In this document: positions 25,008 through 33,547 of the stretch, piece by piece
Numbering within the stretch: position 1 is the stretch's first letter
How the letters are laid out: every line of letters begins with the position of its first letter
NCBI RefSeq assembly: GCF_009695655.1
Contig: NZ_VUNM01000009.1
Span: 1-64,000 of the forward strand
DNA: 64,000 bases
From: Sharpea porci
GTDB lineage: Bacteria > Bacillota_I > Bacilli_A > Erysipelotrichales > Coprobacillaceae
Reading direction: 5' to 3'
Made by a program: the position numbers and the translations under genes
The notes under the pieces: model-generated
Databases searched by the model: none
Seen by the model: the letters and a program-made list of their open reading frames with translations, nothing else
What the model was told of the DNA's origin: nothing

Positions 25008-26255
25008 ATGAATTTATTCATTAGTATTGTTGAGGGATTATTAATATCTCGCTTTACATCAATGACCGCCATTAATAAAAATAGAAAAACTGCTTCACTG
25101 ATTGTTTATACTTTAATTCAATGCACATTCTCATATCTAGCATTCCTTTTTAATTTTGATTCTTTCTTGTCTACATTTATCATTGTTTTCAACTATACAC
25201 TTTTTAGTTTTAATAACACATTAAGTTCACTGCCAAACAGTGTTTTCCTAGGTTTCACATTAAATCTTCTTATTCTTATTGCAAATAGCTCTACTGTCAT
25301 CTTGAATTATGCAATCCATTATTTCTTTAATATGCAACTTCATTTTTATGTCATGCTTATTATATCGAAATTATTGTTATGGCTACTAGTAGAAACTATC
25401 GGAAGACTCATCCAGCGTAACATCCATTATAATAATTCAAAAATAAACTTATTCAATTTATCAGTTCTATTAGTAACTTCTTTATATTCATTACTCTTTG
25501 ATAGCTATTTTCATAAACTCATTAAAGTTCAGTATTTTCTAATCAATACTGTTATTTTGTCTTTGCTTGTACTCGTTATTTATAAATTGTTTGAAATTCA
25601 GAAGCAAAACTTAATTGCTATCTCAAATCAAAAACTATTAGAAAAAGAAATTGCATTCCAAAAGAATAACTATCAAAAAATCATATCAAACGAAAATGAA
25701 ACAAGAAAAATACGACATAATTATAAACACTTATTATTGTTGTTAAAAGAATATACAGAGAAAGAAGATTTGAAAAATATAGAAAATACGCTCAATAATC
25801 AATTAAAGAATATTGATGAGCTTAAATATGCAATTAATACAGGAAATGAGTCTATGAATTTCATTATTTCACACTATCTTCCATTGATTAAAGAAAGTAA
25901 TATTGATTTAAAATGCAACTATTTTGAAGATCAACCAAATATTGATAAATTGGATTTCTACATCATTTTTGGTAATATTCTTGAAAATGCGATAGAACAT
26001 TGTGATAGTGATAAAATCAAAAAGGTTAATATTGAAGCAGGAAAAACAACTGATGATCGATACTATTTCAAAATCACGAATACCATTCTTACAACTGATA
26101 ATATTGATCTATCATCTTCAAGAAAGAACAGTATTAATCATGGTCAAGGCATAACAAGTATCAAGCAATTAGTAAAAAAGAATAATGGCATAGTTAAGTT
26201 TATGCAATTAAAGAATAATTTTAGGGTTGTCGTTATCTTACCAATGAATAATTAA
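25008..26255 (+). CDS. GHKL sensor histidine kinase (AgrC/ComD-like)
   Basis: A 415-aa protein. There are about six membrane segments (residues 1-195), a coiled linker (about 200-235), the dimerisation/phosphoacceptor motif RKIRHNYKHLLLLLKEY with the His, the N-box NILENAIEHCDSDKI and the glycine motif GQGITSIKQLVKK. This is the HPK10 group, which senses secreted peptides through the membrane domain. No agrB, agrD or comC-like gene is next to it, so the signal is unknown. The ribosome binding site AAAGGA precedes the ATG by 8 nt. Confidence 0.92.
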   Translation: MNLFISIVEGLLISRFTSMTAINKNRKTASLIVYTLIQCTFSYLAFLFNFDSFLSTFIIVFNYTLFSFNNTLSSLPNSVFLGFTLNLLILIANSSTVILNYAIHYFFNMQLHFYVMLIISKLLLWLLVETIGRLIQRNIHYNNSKINLFNLSVLLVTSLYSLLFDSYFHKLIKVQYFLINTVILSLLVLVIYKLFEIQKQNLIAISNQKLLEKEIAFQKNNYQKIISNENETRKIRHNYKHLLLLLKEYTEKEDLKNIENTLNNQLKNIDELKYAINTGNESMNFIISHYLPLIKESNIDLKCNYFEDQPNIDKLDFYIIFGNILENAIEHCDSDKIKKVNIEAGKTTDDRYYFKITNTILTTDNIDLSSSRKNSINHGQGITSIKQLVKKNNGIVKFMQLKNNFRVVVILPMNN

Positions 26256-26306
26256 AAACTATGGAGTCATATATGCCAAAAGCATATGATTCCATAGTTT
26301 TTTATT
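26256..26306 (+). terminator. terminator of the LytTR two-component operon
   Basis: AAACTATGGA (26256-26265) pairs with TCCATAGTTT (26291-26300), with further pairing CATAT/ATATG inside, then TTTATT. Confidence 0.85.
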
Positions 26307-26562
26307 AACAGCATAATCCAAAGTCAACAAACACTATCACAAATATCACAAAAGTATTTGTTTATAGGATGGTTTGATTATAATAATTTACAATATGAAA
26401 GACTATTCACTTTCTCCATATTCTTACCATCCTTATTTACTATTTTATAATGAGTTTCCTAAAGTTCTATTTTTTTAGAAAGAAAAAAACTCAAATCAAA
26501 TAAGAGCAAATGAATGCTCCCATTGATTTGAGTTTCTTTGCATTTCTCCAAAAACGTATAAA
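26307..26562. other. intergenic region at the right border of the AT-rich block
   Basis: About 180 bp of AT-rich sequence without a gene, then the rpsI terminator. TATAAT at 26379-26384 has no good -35 and no gene behind it. The 13-bp TTTAGAAAGAAAA copy (26474-26486) lies next to the terminator. Confidence 0.4.
26484..26533 (-). terminator. terminator of rplM-rpsI
   Basis: ACTCAAATCAA (26489-26499) pairs with TTGATTTGAGT (26523-26533), with an inner GAGCA/TGCTC hairpin, and seven T follow on the minus strand. Confidence 0.88.
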
Positions 26563-26955
26563 TTAACGTTTTGAGAACTGTGGTGCTTTACGTGCTTTCT
26601 TAAGACCATATTTACGACGTTCTTTCATACGTGAATCACGTGTTAAGAAGCCAGCAGCCTTAAGTGCAGGTCTGTAATCAGATCCTGCTTCTAATAAAGC
26701 TCTAGAGATACCATGTCTGATAGCTCCAGCCTGTCCTGAGTAACCGCCACCTCTAACGTTTACTCTAACATCAAACTTATCTTTTGTACCAGTTAATTCA
26801 AGTGGCTGATTTACGACCATCATTAAGATGTCGCTTTCAAGATATTCTCTTGCGTCAACGCCATTGATAGTGATTGTACCAGTACCTGGTGTTAACATTA
26901 CACGAGCTACTGAAGATTTTCTTCTTCCAGTTCCTCTATACATTACGTCTGCCAT
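26563..26955 (-). CDS. rpsI: 30S ribosomal protein S9
   Basis: A 130-aa S9. [19 protein letters not shown] is the N-terminal signature, and the C-terminus [20 protein letters not shown] with FSKR reaches the P-site tRNA. It lies 13 bp after rplM in the conserved rplM-rpsI pair. GGGAGG precedes the ATG. It ends in a long hairpin at the edge of the AT-rich block. Confidence 0.98.
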   Translation of the reverse strand: MADVMYRGTGRRKSSVARVMLTPGTGTITINGVDAREYLESDILMMVVNQPLELTGTKDKFDVRVNVRGGGYSGQAGAIRHGISRALLEAGSDYRPALKAAGFLTRDSRMKERRKYGLKKARKAPQFSKR

Positions 26956-26968
26956 TTACTGTTCCTCC

Positions 26969-27406
26969 CTATCCTTTAATCTTTAATTCTTCTGGTTTCT
27001 GTGCAGCATGTGGATGTTCTGCGCCAGCGTAAACATATAATTTCATTCCCTGCTTACGACCTAAAGTATTATGTGGAAGCATACCTTTAACTGCAGCTTC
27101 AACAAAACCTACAGGATCCTTTTCTCTAAACTGACGTGCAGTTTTGACTTTTAATCCACCAAGGAATCCAGTATGATGGTAATATTTCTTAGTATCTAAC
27201 TTATTACCAGTCATCTGTACTTTGCTAGCATTTACAACGATAACATAATCACCTGTATCTACGTGAGGAGTGTAGGTAGGCTTATTCTTACCTCTTAATA
27301 CACTAGCAACTTCTGATGCTAAACGACCTAAAGTCTGACCTTCAGCATCAACAACATACCATTTTCTTTCGATTGTGGCTTCTTTAGCCATTGTTGTCTG
27401 TCTCAT
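26969..27406 (-). CDS. rplM: 50S ribosomal protein L13
   Basis: A 145-aa L13 starting [20 protein letters not shown], the usual N-terminus, with [22 protein letters not shown] near the C-terminus. It is an early-assembling 23S-binding protein. AAAGGAG precedes the ATG. A structured 140-nt leader with its own promoter precedes it, a common place for ribosomal-protein autoregulation. Confidence 0.98.
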   Translation of the reverse strand: MRQTTMAKEATIERKWYVVDAEGQTLGRLASEVASVLRGKNKPTYTPHVDTGDYVIVVNASKVQMTGNKLDTKKYYHHTGFLGGLKVKTARQFREKDPVGFVEAAVKGMLPHNTLGRKQGMKLYVYAGAEHPHAAQKPEELKIKG

Positions 27407-27549
27407 CTTTTTCTCCTTTTAATTAACCTTACCGGGGTCTTTATAAAAAGGTAGTTGCTGATAGAAAAATACCATCTTCTTGATAAGTTGAAGACATAAC
27501 TATCAGAAACAAACATCTCTCAGGGCGCGAAAGAGCACCCAAATCGACA
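27407..27549 (-). promoter_or_regulatory. structured leader of rplM-rpsI (candidate L13 leader)
   Basis: On the minus strand a GGGTGC/GCGCCC hairpin (27523-27540) is followed by a nested stem with outer arms CTGATAG/CTATCAG (27500-27506 with 27458-27464) and inner TCTTC/GAAGA. The position and paired hairpins fit the Firmicute L13 leader class, through which L13 is thought to control its own operon. A covariance-model search would decide. Confidence 0.5.
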
Positions 27550-27555
27550 TCAATT

Positions 27556-27584
27556 ATAATACCTTTGATAAAGTGCCTTGTCAA
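27556..27584 (-). promoter_or_regulatory. promoter of rplM-rpsI
   Basis: TTGACA (27579-27584), a 17-bp spacer and TATTAT (27556-27561). Confidence 0.85.
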
Positions 27585-27593
27585 TTGAAAAAA

Positions 27594-27614
27594 GGAAAAA
27601 AGCTTTCTTTTTCC
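27594..27614 (-). terminator. terminator of the diguanylate cyclase gene
   Basis: GGAAAAA ... TTTTTCC stem, followed on the minus strand by more T-rich sequence. It lies just before the rplM promoter. Confidence 0.6.
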
Positions 27615-27616
27615 CT

Positions 27617-29212
27617 TTATTTTTTATCTTCTTCTTTGATTCGTTTTTTATTTTCATACATTCTATGATCAGCGCAATTAAAGACATCCAAGAGCGCTTG
27701 AGTATGCTCATCGGCAAGACCATATCCTGTCGCATAGCTAATAGGAAATTGTGCATTTTGATTATACTGTTTGACTTCATACGCAATGTTTTCAGCAATC
27801 CGATGCAGCTGTTCTTCATCGCAATGACGAATCATTGCCAAGAATTCATCACCGCCATATCTTCCTAAAAAAGCCATCCCTGGTAGTTGAGAAGAGAGGA
27901 TATGGGCAAAATGTTTTATCATCTGATTGCCTGCTTCATGTCCTAACGTATCATTAGTATACTTAAGATCGTTGAGATCAAAAATCATGATGGCATCACC
28001 AGCAACAACAGGCGTATTATAAACAACATCATTACAGCGTGAACGGTTCATTAAGCCTGTTAATTCATCGATTCTTGCTTGATGAGCAAGTAAGAATGTT
28101 GAAAGAATCGCATTAACGATAATATAAATCAAGAATGTGATTAATGTATAAAGGACCCCAACAGAATGGTTGAAAGCATAATACATCACAATATCCATGA
28201 TGACACCACAAACACATACGATAAATGTCAACAACATCACATTCTGGGCACGATCTCCCTTATGTGAGCGATATTTATCTATGATATTCACCATCACTAC
28301 AATAACATCAAATGCAAGTACAATATGGAACATCGTTAATTGTTCACGAAAATCTCTTATTTGTAAGACTTGCAAAAGTGAAACTTCCAAAATAAAAGCA
28401 TTGGATAGGAATATGCCATAATCGATATATTTTTCTAAACGTGGCTTAAATTCATATTTTATATAAAGCATTAAGGCTGATGGCGAGAGATAAAAAGCAG
28501 TAAGTGACATAAAACTAATAAATCTTGGTGATTTATTGAATACAAGTGGTAAGAATGTTGTATCACCCATCTTCCATATGCCAATAAGAATCGCAAAAAT
28601 GCCAAGTAAGGCAGAACTTTCCTTAGCTTGATGTAAGCAATAGCGCATGAATGTCATCAACAATAAGATGATCCCTATAATAATTGATGACAAAGCAAGA
28701 AGAACTTGAGGGGCATTTTCTTTAAGAATGATATTCGAAAAATCATCTTCCCCAGCCACATAGAATGTAAGCTTTTGGTTCTGTAGAGATTTATAGACAG
28801 GTATCTCTTCAATGACAATACTTTTAAATGAATCACGATTGACTAAAGGAATACGTACCCAATAACAGCCCAATGTATGATTTTGAGGCATTTTGGCAGA
28901 AGGCTGTTCGGAGAAAACAAGATCACCATCAATCCATACTCTCGTATATTCATGTACGACAAAGAATGATAATGATTCATTACGATCATTGATTGTATCC
29001 ATTGTCATAAAGTATACCTTTTTTATTCCTGTTGGTGTTGAGGAATCTTTGACAATATTCATAGAATAGTCATTAGGTGTGATGGTGAATTGTGTCGTAT
29101 CACTACGTGGGGCAATGATTGTTGGTTCTTTGTGATAGACAAAGACAAATAATGATAGGACAATAAAAAAGACAAGTATGATATACACAGCTAACTGATT
29201 GAGCCTCTTCAT
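27617..29212 (-). CDS. membrane diguanylate cyclase (GGDEF domain)
   Basis: A 531-aa protein. A membrane anchor (about residues 7-26) is followed by an extracellular beta-rich domain (about 30-170) like 7TMR-DISM sensors. Six to seven membrane segments (about 175-365) follow, then a GGDEF domain (about 375-530). The active motif RYGGDEF is intact and FDLNDLKYTNDTLGHEAGN is the metal/substrate loop, so it should make cyclic di-GMP. No RxxD inhibitory site lies five residues before GGDEF. It sits between truA and rplM, which are usually adjacent in this phylum. Confidence 0.88.
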   Translation of the reverse strand: MKRLNQLAVYIILVFFIVLSLFVFVYHKEPTIIAPRSDTTQFTITPNDYSMNIVKDSSTPTGIKKVYFMTMDTINDRNESLSFFVVHEYTRVWIDGDLVFSEQPSAKMPQNHTLGCYWVRIPLVNRDSFKSIVIEEIPVYKSLQNQKLTFYVAGEDDFSNIILKENAPQVLLALSSIIIGIILLLMTFMRYCLHQAKESSALLGIFAILIGIWKMGDTTFLPLVFNKSPRFISFMSLTAFYLSPSALMLYIKYEFKPRLEKYIDYGIFLSNAFILEVSLLQVLQIRDFREQLTMFHIVLAFDVIVVMVNIIDKYRSHKGDRAQNVMLLTFIVCVCGVIMDIVMYYAFNHSVGVLYTLITFLIYIIVNAILSTFLLAHQARIDELTGLMNRSRCNDVVYNTPVVAGDAIMIFDLNDLKYTNDTLGHEAGNQMIKHFAHILSSQLPGMAFLGRYGGDEFLAMIRHCDEEQLHRIAENIAYEVKQYNQNAQFPISYATGYGLADEHTQALLDVFNCADHRMYENKKRIKEEDKK

Positions 29213-29293
29213 GATGTCATCACCCTTTTCATGTTCATTATATACAACATCACATAATTTACAAGATAATTATAATAACGTCATATTTATGAC

Positions 29294-30025
29294 CTATTCA
29301 TAATAAACATGTTCTAGATATAAGCCTTGAGGTTCTGCTTTAAATAAGCATTTCTTTGTTCCACGACTTTCCAACAATTCCAATAAAAAGTCTTTTGAGC
29401 GACGGTGTGCCCCAACCTGAATAAGACCACCAACAATCATTCTTACCATATATCGCCTAAAGCCGTCTCCAACTATTTTAAAAGTAAAATAGCCATTCTC
29501 TTCAATGATTTCTAAGGAACTGATTGTTCTTACTGTTGTACCTAATTGATCATAAACACAAAAGGAAGCAAAATCATGTGTTCCAATAAAGATCTTTGAA
29601 GCCTCCTGCATGCTTTTTAGATCAAGTGTGCCATAGGGATATTGATAAATATAATGTCTTTCAAAAGGATTATAGGGATTGGTTGAAAGGCGATAATGAT
29701 ATTCCTTTTTCATTGCACTATAACGTGAGTGAAAATCATCACTCACTTGTTGGCTTTGTTTGATGTAGACATCTTCTGGTAAGAAGTGATTGATTGCTCT
29801 TTGCCACTGCTTTGGGGCAATGTCTTTTTGGGTATCAAAATGAAAGACCTGGTTGCTAGCATGCACTTTTGCATCCGTCCGACCGGATGAATGAATGATA
29901 TTATTTTCGCCAGTAATTTTATTGATGGCCGTTTCAATCACTTCCTGCACGCTGCGACAGTCAGGTTGCTTCTGCCAGCCATAGAACGATGTGCCATCAT
30001 AGCTTACAATACATTGTATTCTCAT
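29294..30025 (-). CDS. truA: tRNA pseudouridine(38-40) synthase
   Basis: A 243-aa TruA with the catalytic Asp51 in SSGRTDAKVHA and the N-terminal SYDGTSFYGWQKQP. It makes pseudouridine at positions 38-40 of the tRNA anticodon arm. The start ATG overlaps the ecfT stop (ATGA), so it is translated as the last gene of the ecfA1-ecfA2-ecfT-truA operon, a conserved Firmicute arrangement. Confidence 0.96.
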   Translation of the reverse strand: MRIQCIVSYDGTSFYGWQKQPDCRSVQEVIETAINKITGENNIIHSSGRTDAKVHASNQVFHFDTQKDIAPKQWQRAINHFLPEDVYIKQSQQVSDDFHSRYSAMKKEYHYRLSTNPYNPFERHYIYQYPYGTLDLKSMQEASKIFIGTHDFASFCVYDQLGTTVRTISSLEIIEENGYFTFKIVGDGFRRYMVRMIVGGLIQVGAHRRSKDFLLELLESRGTKKCLFKAEPQGLYLEHVYYE

Positions 30026-30822
30026 AGAATGAAACTAAGCCCCCAGATTCCAAAAAATAATACCAGCACAAGTGTTAATGCAATCGTATCGTAATAGTGC
30101 CAGTGTAACTGATGAAAACGAGTACGTCTTGCTGAAGGATTGTAGTTACGACTTTCCATCGCATTCGCAAGATCTTCAGCACGCTGAAAGGCTGATATGA
30201 AAAGAGGAATAATGAGTGAGACAATTGCGGCAATCTTTTCTTTAAAAGTGCCTTCATTAAAATCAACACCACGGGAAGCCTGGGCTTTCATGATACGCTG
30301 TGTTTCTTCCATTAAAGTAGGAATGAAACGTAAGGCAATGGAAATCATCATTGCGACTTCATGCACAGGAAAGCCAACCTTACCAAGTGGCTTCATCAAA
30401 CGCTCTAAGCCAAGTGTCATATCCAAAGGCTTTGTCGTTGACGTTAACATTGTTGTCAGACAAATAATCAGTACTAAACGCACAACAATATATTCTGTTT
30501 GGCGAATAGCACCTGAATAAATAGGAAAAGGTCCAACACGATAGACAACATGCCCAATTCTTACAAAAAACAAATTAAAGATGGTAAGAAAGATAACCAT
30601 AAAAATCATCGGCTTCATACTCTTTAGAACACGCTTTACAGGTATGTGACTTAAAAAGAGAGCACATAAGACAAAGATCCCAATCAAGCCATATCCAATA
30701 AAACCCGCATCAAAAAATACCGCAATCAACAATAACAATAATGAGGCAATCTTGAGACGAGGATCTAAGCGATGAATGATGGAATGTCCTGGAAGATATT
30801 GTCCAAATACGATATCATTCAT
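30022..30822 (-). CDS. ecfT: energy-coupling factor transporter transmembrane protein
   Basis: A 266-aa membrane protein of the group A ECF transporter. About five to six segments are seen, plus the cytoplasmic coupling helices with the paired Ala-Arg-Gly-type motifs, here QASRGVDF and MESRNYNP. It joins the two ATPases to interchangeable S components for vitamins and metals; no S component is encoded in this window. It overlaps ecfA2 and truA by 4 bp each. Confidence 0.95.
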   Translation of the reverse strand: MNDIVFGQYLPGHSIIHRLDPRLKIASLLLLLIAVFFDAGFIGYGLIGIFVLCALFLSHIPVKRVLKSMKPMIFMVIFLTIFNLFFVRIGHVVYRVGPFPIYSGAIRQTEYIVVRLVLIICLTTMLTSTTKPLDMTLGLERLMKPLGKVGFPVHEVAMMISIALRFIPTLMEETQRIMKAQASRGVDFNEGTFKEKIAAIVSLIIPLFISAFQRAEDLANAMESRNYNPSARRTRFHQLHWHYYDTIALTLVLVLFFGIWGLSFIL

Positions 30823-31664
30823 GAAAGCTCACCTCCAATTGCTTCAATAAGTTCATCAACACTTTTAATAGAAACAGGTAGATGGAAGCCTTTCTTGTTG
30901 AGCTGATGAATAAAAGAAGTAATGATTGGTAAATCAATGGAGAGGGATTCAAGATACTCTGTCTCATTGAAGAGTTCAGTTACTGAACAATCTTTTTCAA
31001 TCTGACCATGATTCATGACAATCGCATGATCACAATATTCAAGAACCTGATTCATATCATGTGTCACCATAATAACGCTCTTACCTGTTTCTTGGAAATC
31101 TTTAAAAAGACGCATCATCTCTTTGGTCCCCTGTGGGTCCAAGCCAGCTGTTGGTTCATCAAGAACAAGAATATCGGGTTCCATTGCCAGTATGCCCGCA
31201 ATCGCAACACGGCGTTTCTGCCCCCCAGAAAGTTCAAAGGGAGAACGTTCGAGATAGCTCTCATCAAGTCCAACTTTAACCAACATTTCACGTGCAATCT
31301 TCTTTGCGCTTTCTTCATTCATGCCAAAGTTCATTGGGCCAAAAATAATATCTTTTTCAATCGTTTCCTCAAAGAGCTGATACTCTGGAAACTGGAAAAC
31401 TAAGCCGGCTTTTTTACGTAATGGCTTAAGCTTCTGCTTGTTAGTGGCGGTGATGATATAATCATCAACACAGACTTCCCCCTTAGTTGGAATCAACAAG
31501 CCATTAATATGTTGGATGAGGGTACTTTTGCCTGAGCCAGTATGACCAATGAGGGCTGTAAATGATCCCTTTGGGATATTGAGATCAATGCCTTTGAGGG
31601 CATGATAGGCAAAAGGTGTATCGGGAGAATATGTATATTCTACTTCTTTGAATGTAATTGCCAT
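30819..31664 (-). CDS. ecfA2: energy-coupling factor transporter ATPase EcfA2
   Basis: A 281-aa ATPase. Walker A is GHTGSGKST, the Q-loop region is LVFQFPEYQLFEET (the FPE typical of EcfA2), the signature is ELSGGQKRR, Walker B is ILVLDEPTAGLD and the switch is VTHDMN. It pairs with EcfA1 to drive vitamin uptake. It overlaps ecfA1 by 25 bp and ecfT by 4 bp. Confidence 0.95.
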   Translation of the reverse strand: MAITFKEVEYTYSPDTPFAYHALKGIDLNIPKGSFTALIGHTGSGKSTLIQHINGLLIPTKGEVCVDDYIITATNKQKLKPLRKKAGLVFQFPEYQLFEETIEKDIIFGPMNFGMNEESAKKIAREMLVKVGLDESYLERSPFELSGGQKRRVAIAGILAMEPDILVLDEPTAGLDPQGTKEMMRLFKDFQETGKSVIMVTHDMNQVLEYCDHAIVMNHGQIEKDCSVTELFNETEYLESLSIDLPIITSFIHQLNKKGFHLPVSIKSVDELIEAIGGELS

Positions 31665-32467
31665 AATGTTTCGACGAGTCCTTTCTGGTCAATTGTTTCT
31701 TCAATAGGAAAACCTTTTTTCTTAAGGGCAGATGTAATCTTGTAGGCAAAAGGAACATCAAGGGCTAATGATTCAAGTGTCTTTACGTCTTTAAGAACAA
31801 CATCGGGTGCACCTGTCTGAATAATATGTCCATCTCCCATGAGAATGACTTGATCACTTATGGCTGCTTCTTCAATATCATGGGTAATAGAAAGAATCGT
31901 CATTCCCTTTTCTTTATTGAGCTGGTGGACCAGTTCATTGATTTCTCTTTTGCCAAGTGGATCGAGCATACTCGTTGCTTCATCAAGAATAATGATGGAT
32001 GGTGACATAGCAAGAATACCAGCAATGGCAACACGTTGTTTTTGTCCTCCTGACAGCTTAGTAGGCTCATGATCAAGGAAGTCATACATATTCACTTTTC
32101 GGGCATATTCTTCAATAATACCTGGCATTAAATCAGGCTCAATACAAAGATTCTCTAAACCAAAAGCAATATCATCCCTGACTGTTGAACCAATAAACTG
32201 ATTGTCTGGATTCTGGAATACAATGCCTATTTTACTTCTCACTTCATAAAGATGATCTATTGTCAGAGGTATTTGATCCACGATAATCTCACCCTGGCCT
32301 TCAAGTAATCCTATAAGTAATTTCGCAATAGTACTCTTGCCAGAACCATTATGTCCTAGGATTGTTGTATAACTTCCCTTAGGAATAGTAAATGAGATAT
32401 CTTCTATTGTTTTTGCACCTGCTTCATATTCAAACGAGAGATGTTTGACTTCAATCATGTTTTCCAT
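31640..32467 (-). CDS. ecfA1: energy-coupling factor transporter ATPase EcfA1
   Basis: A 275-aa ATPase. Walker A is GHNGSGKST, the Q-loop is IVFQNPDNQFIGST (the NPDNQ of EcfA1), the signature is KLSGGQKQR, Walker B is IIILDEATSMLD and the switch is ITHDIE. It is the first gene of the ECF module. The start at 32467 follows AAGGGG by 7 nt; a longer frame adds seven residues around that site. Confidence 0.95.
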   Translation of the reverse strand: MENMIEVKHLSFEYEAGAKTIEDISFTIPKGSYTTILGHNGSGKSTIAKLLIGLLEGQGEIIVDQIPLTIDHLYEVRSKIGIVFQNPDNQFIGSTVRDDIAFGLENLCIEPDLMPGIIEEYARKVNMYDFLDHEPTKLSGGQKQRVAIAGILAMSPSIIILDEATSMLDPLGKREINELVHQLNKEKGMTILSITHDIEEAAISDQVILMGDGHIIQTGAPDVVLKDVKTLESLALDVPFAYKITSALKKKGFPIEETIDQKGLVETLWQLHSKK

Positions 32468-32523
32468 ATTAATCCCCTTAATTGCCATTAAATTGTATTA
32501 TTTTCATATCTTTATGTCAAACC

Positions 32524-32546
32524 AAAAAAGACAGGCGAACCTGTCT
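32524..32546 (-). terminator. terminator of the second RpiR-type gene
   Basis: AGACAGG-TTCG-CCTGTCT on the minus strand (32529-32546), with a stable UUCG tetraloop, followed by six T. It overlaps the stop codon. Confidence 0.92.
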
Positions 32547-33417
32547 AAAGCTTAGAATTATCTTCATCAATAAATGCATATTCTGAGAAATTATCATCGA
32601 TATTTTCCGCAATTGTCATTTTATAGTCTAAATTCTTATTATAGTCTTTCGCAAAAATACCGGCATAAAGAATATCAAAGAGACAATTGATACTTTCTGT
32701 TGAAGCAAAGTCAGCAATCTTCGTATTCAGCATCTCTCTAGAAGAAATATGCAGGATGGCATCAGCGAGATGTGAGAGTTCTGATTGTGAAATTGAAGTA
32801 ATGGCCACGATTGGTGTATGGCGTTCCTTCAACATATGTGCAACTTTCACCATTCTACTCGTTTCACCACTATAGCTTACAACAACTGCAGCATGCTTTT
32901 CATTACTCATGGCAGCCTGTAATATAGGATCACTCATCATCAGGACGTTTTTATTGATGGTATGCATCTTATTTTGAAATAAACGCCCCGTGTATTCATA
33001 GCAGGCTTTGGCATAAACATCAATCACTTCAGCTTCACTAAGCAAAGTGATCGCTTTATTGAGTTCATCATGTTTGAGCAGTTTTCTTGTATCTTCAGCT
33101 GTTTCACTATGAAGTGTAAGAATATTGTTGGCGATAGTCACAACATCATCATCTTCAACAAAGGGAATTGTCGCATCGATATCCTGTGACTGAAACATAT
33201 AATGAAGTTCTTCTAAAAAGGCCTTTTTGAAATCACTCCAGCCCTTGTAGCCTAACTTTTTAGAAATACGCACAAGTAATGGTGCGGAAGTATATGTGGC
33301 ATTGGCAATATCTTGGATTGTCATGGGTTCAATGGCTTCTGATTGACTTAGAATATAGCGTAAAATAACTTCCTCACTCTCTGAAAAGTGAGTATTCTGA
33401 ATCTTATTGATAATCAT
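32545..33417 (-). CDS. RpiR/MurR-family transcriptional regulator
   Basis: A 290-aa protein with an N-terminal HTH_6 domain (about residues 1-75, TSAPLLVRISKKLGYKGWSD) and a SIS domain (about 120-250) containing VVVSYSGETSRMV, the phosphosugar loop. It is monocistronic between a promoter (33447-33475) and a UUCG terminator, with no sugar genes beside it, so its target is not visible. The start at 33417 has AAAGGG upstream; the longer frame begins with TTG inside that region. It separates the two-component system from the ECF operon. Confidence 0.85.
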   Translation of the reverse strand: MIINKIQNTHFSESEEVILRYILSQSEAIEPMTIQDIANATYTSAPLLVRISKKLGYKGWSDFKKAFLEELHYMFQSQDIDATIPFVEDDDVVTIANNILTLHSETAEDTRKLLKHDELNKAITLLSEAEVIDVYAKACYEYTGRLFQNKMHTINKNVLMMSDPILQAAMSNEKHAAVVVSYSGETSRMVKVAHMLKERHTPIVAITSISQSELSHLADAILHISSREMLNTKIADFASTESINCLFDILYAGIFAKDYNKNLDYKMTIAENIDDNFSEYAFIDEDNSKL

Positions 33418-33446
33418 ATATATATCTTTCCCTTTCAAACGGGATT

Positions 33447-33475
33447 ATTATATCTAATTGTGTAAATTTTCGCAA
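33447..33475 (-). promoter_or_regulatory. promoter of the second RpiR-type gene
   Basis: TTGCGA (33470-33475), a 17-bp spacer and TATAAT (33447-33452). Confidence 0.75.
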
Positions 33476-33519
33476 ACAAAATTCGTTATTCTTCGCTATT
33501 TTCACAGATTTTTGTAATG

Positions 33520-33547
33520 AAAAAGAGCAGATGGTCAAGGCTGCTCT
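33520..33547 (-). terminator. terminator downstream of the HisKA two-component operon
   Basis: AGAGCAG / CTGCTCT (33541-33547 with 33524-33530) with a 10-nt loop, then five T on the minus strand. It lies 220 bp beyond the kinase stop codon. Confidence 0.75.

Noticed and set aside
19897-26255. A complete agr-type quorum-sensing locus
   Set aside because: Only AgrA/AgrC-like proteins are present. There is no AgrB-like membrane protease and no convincing AgrD-like peptide on either strand.
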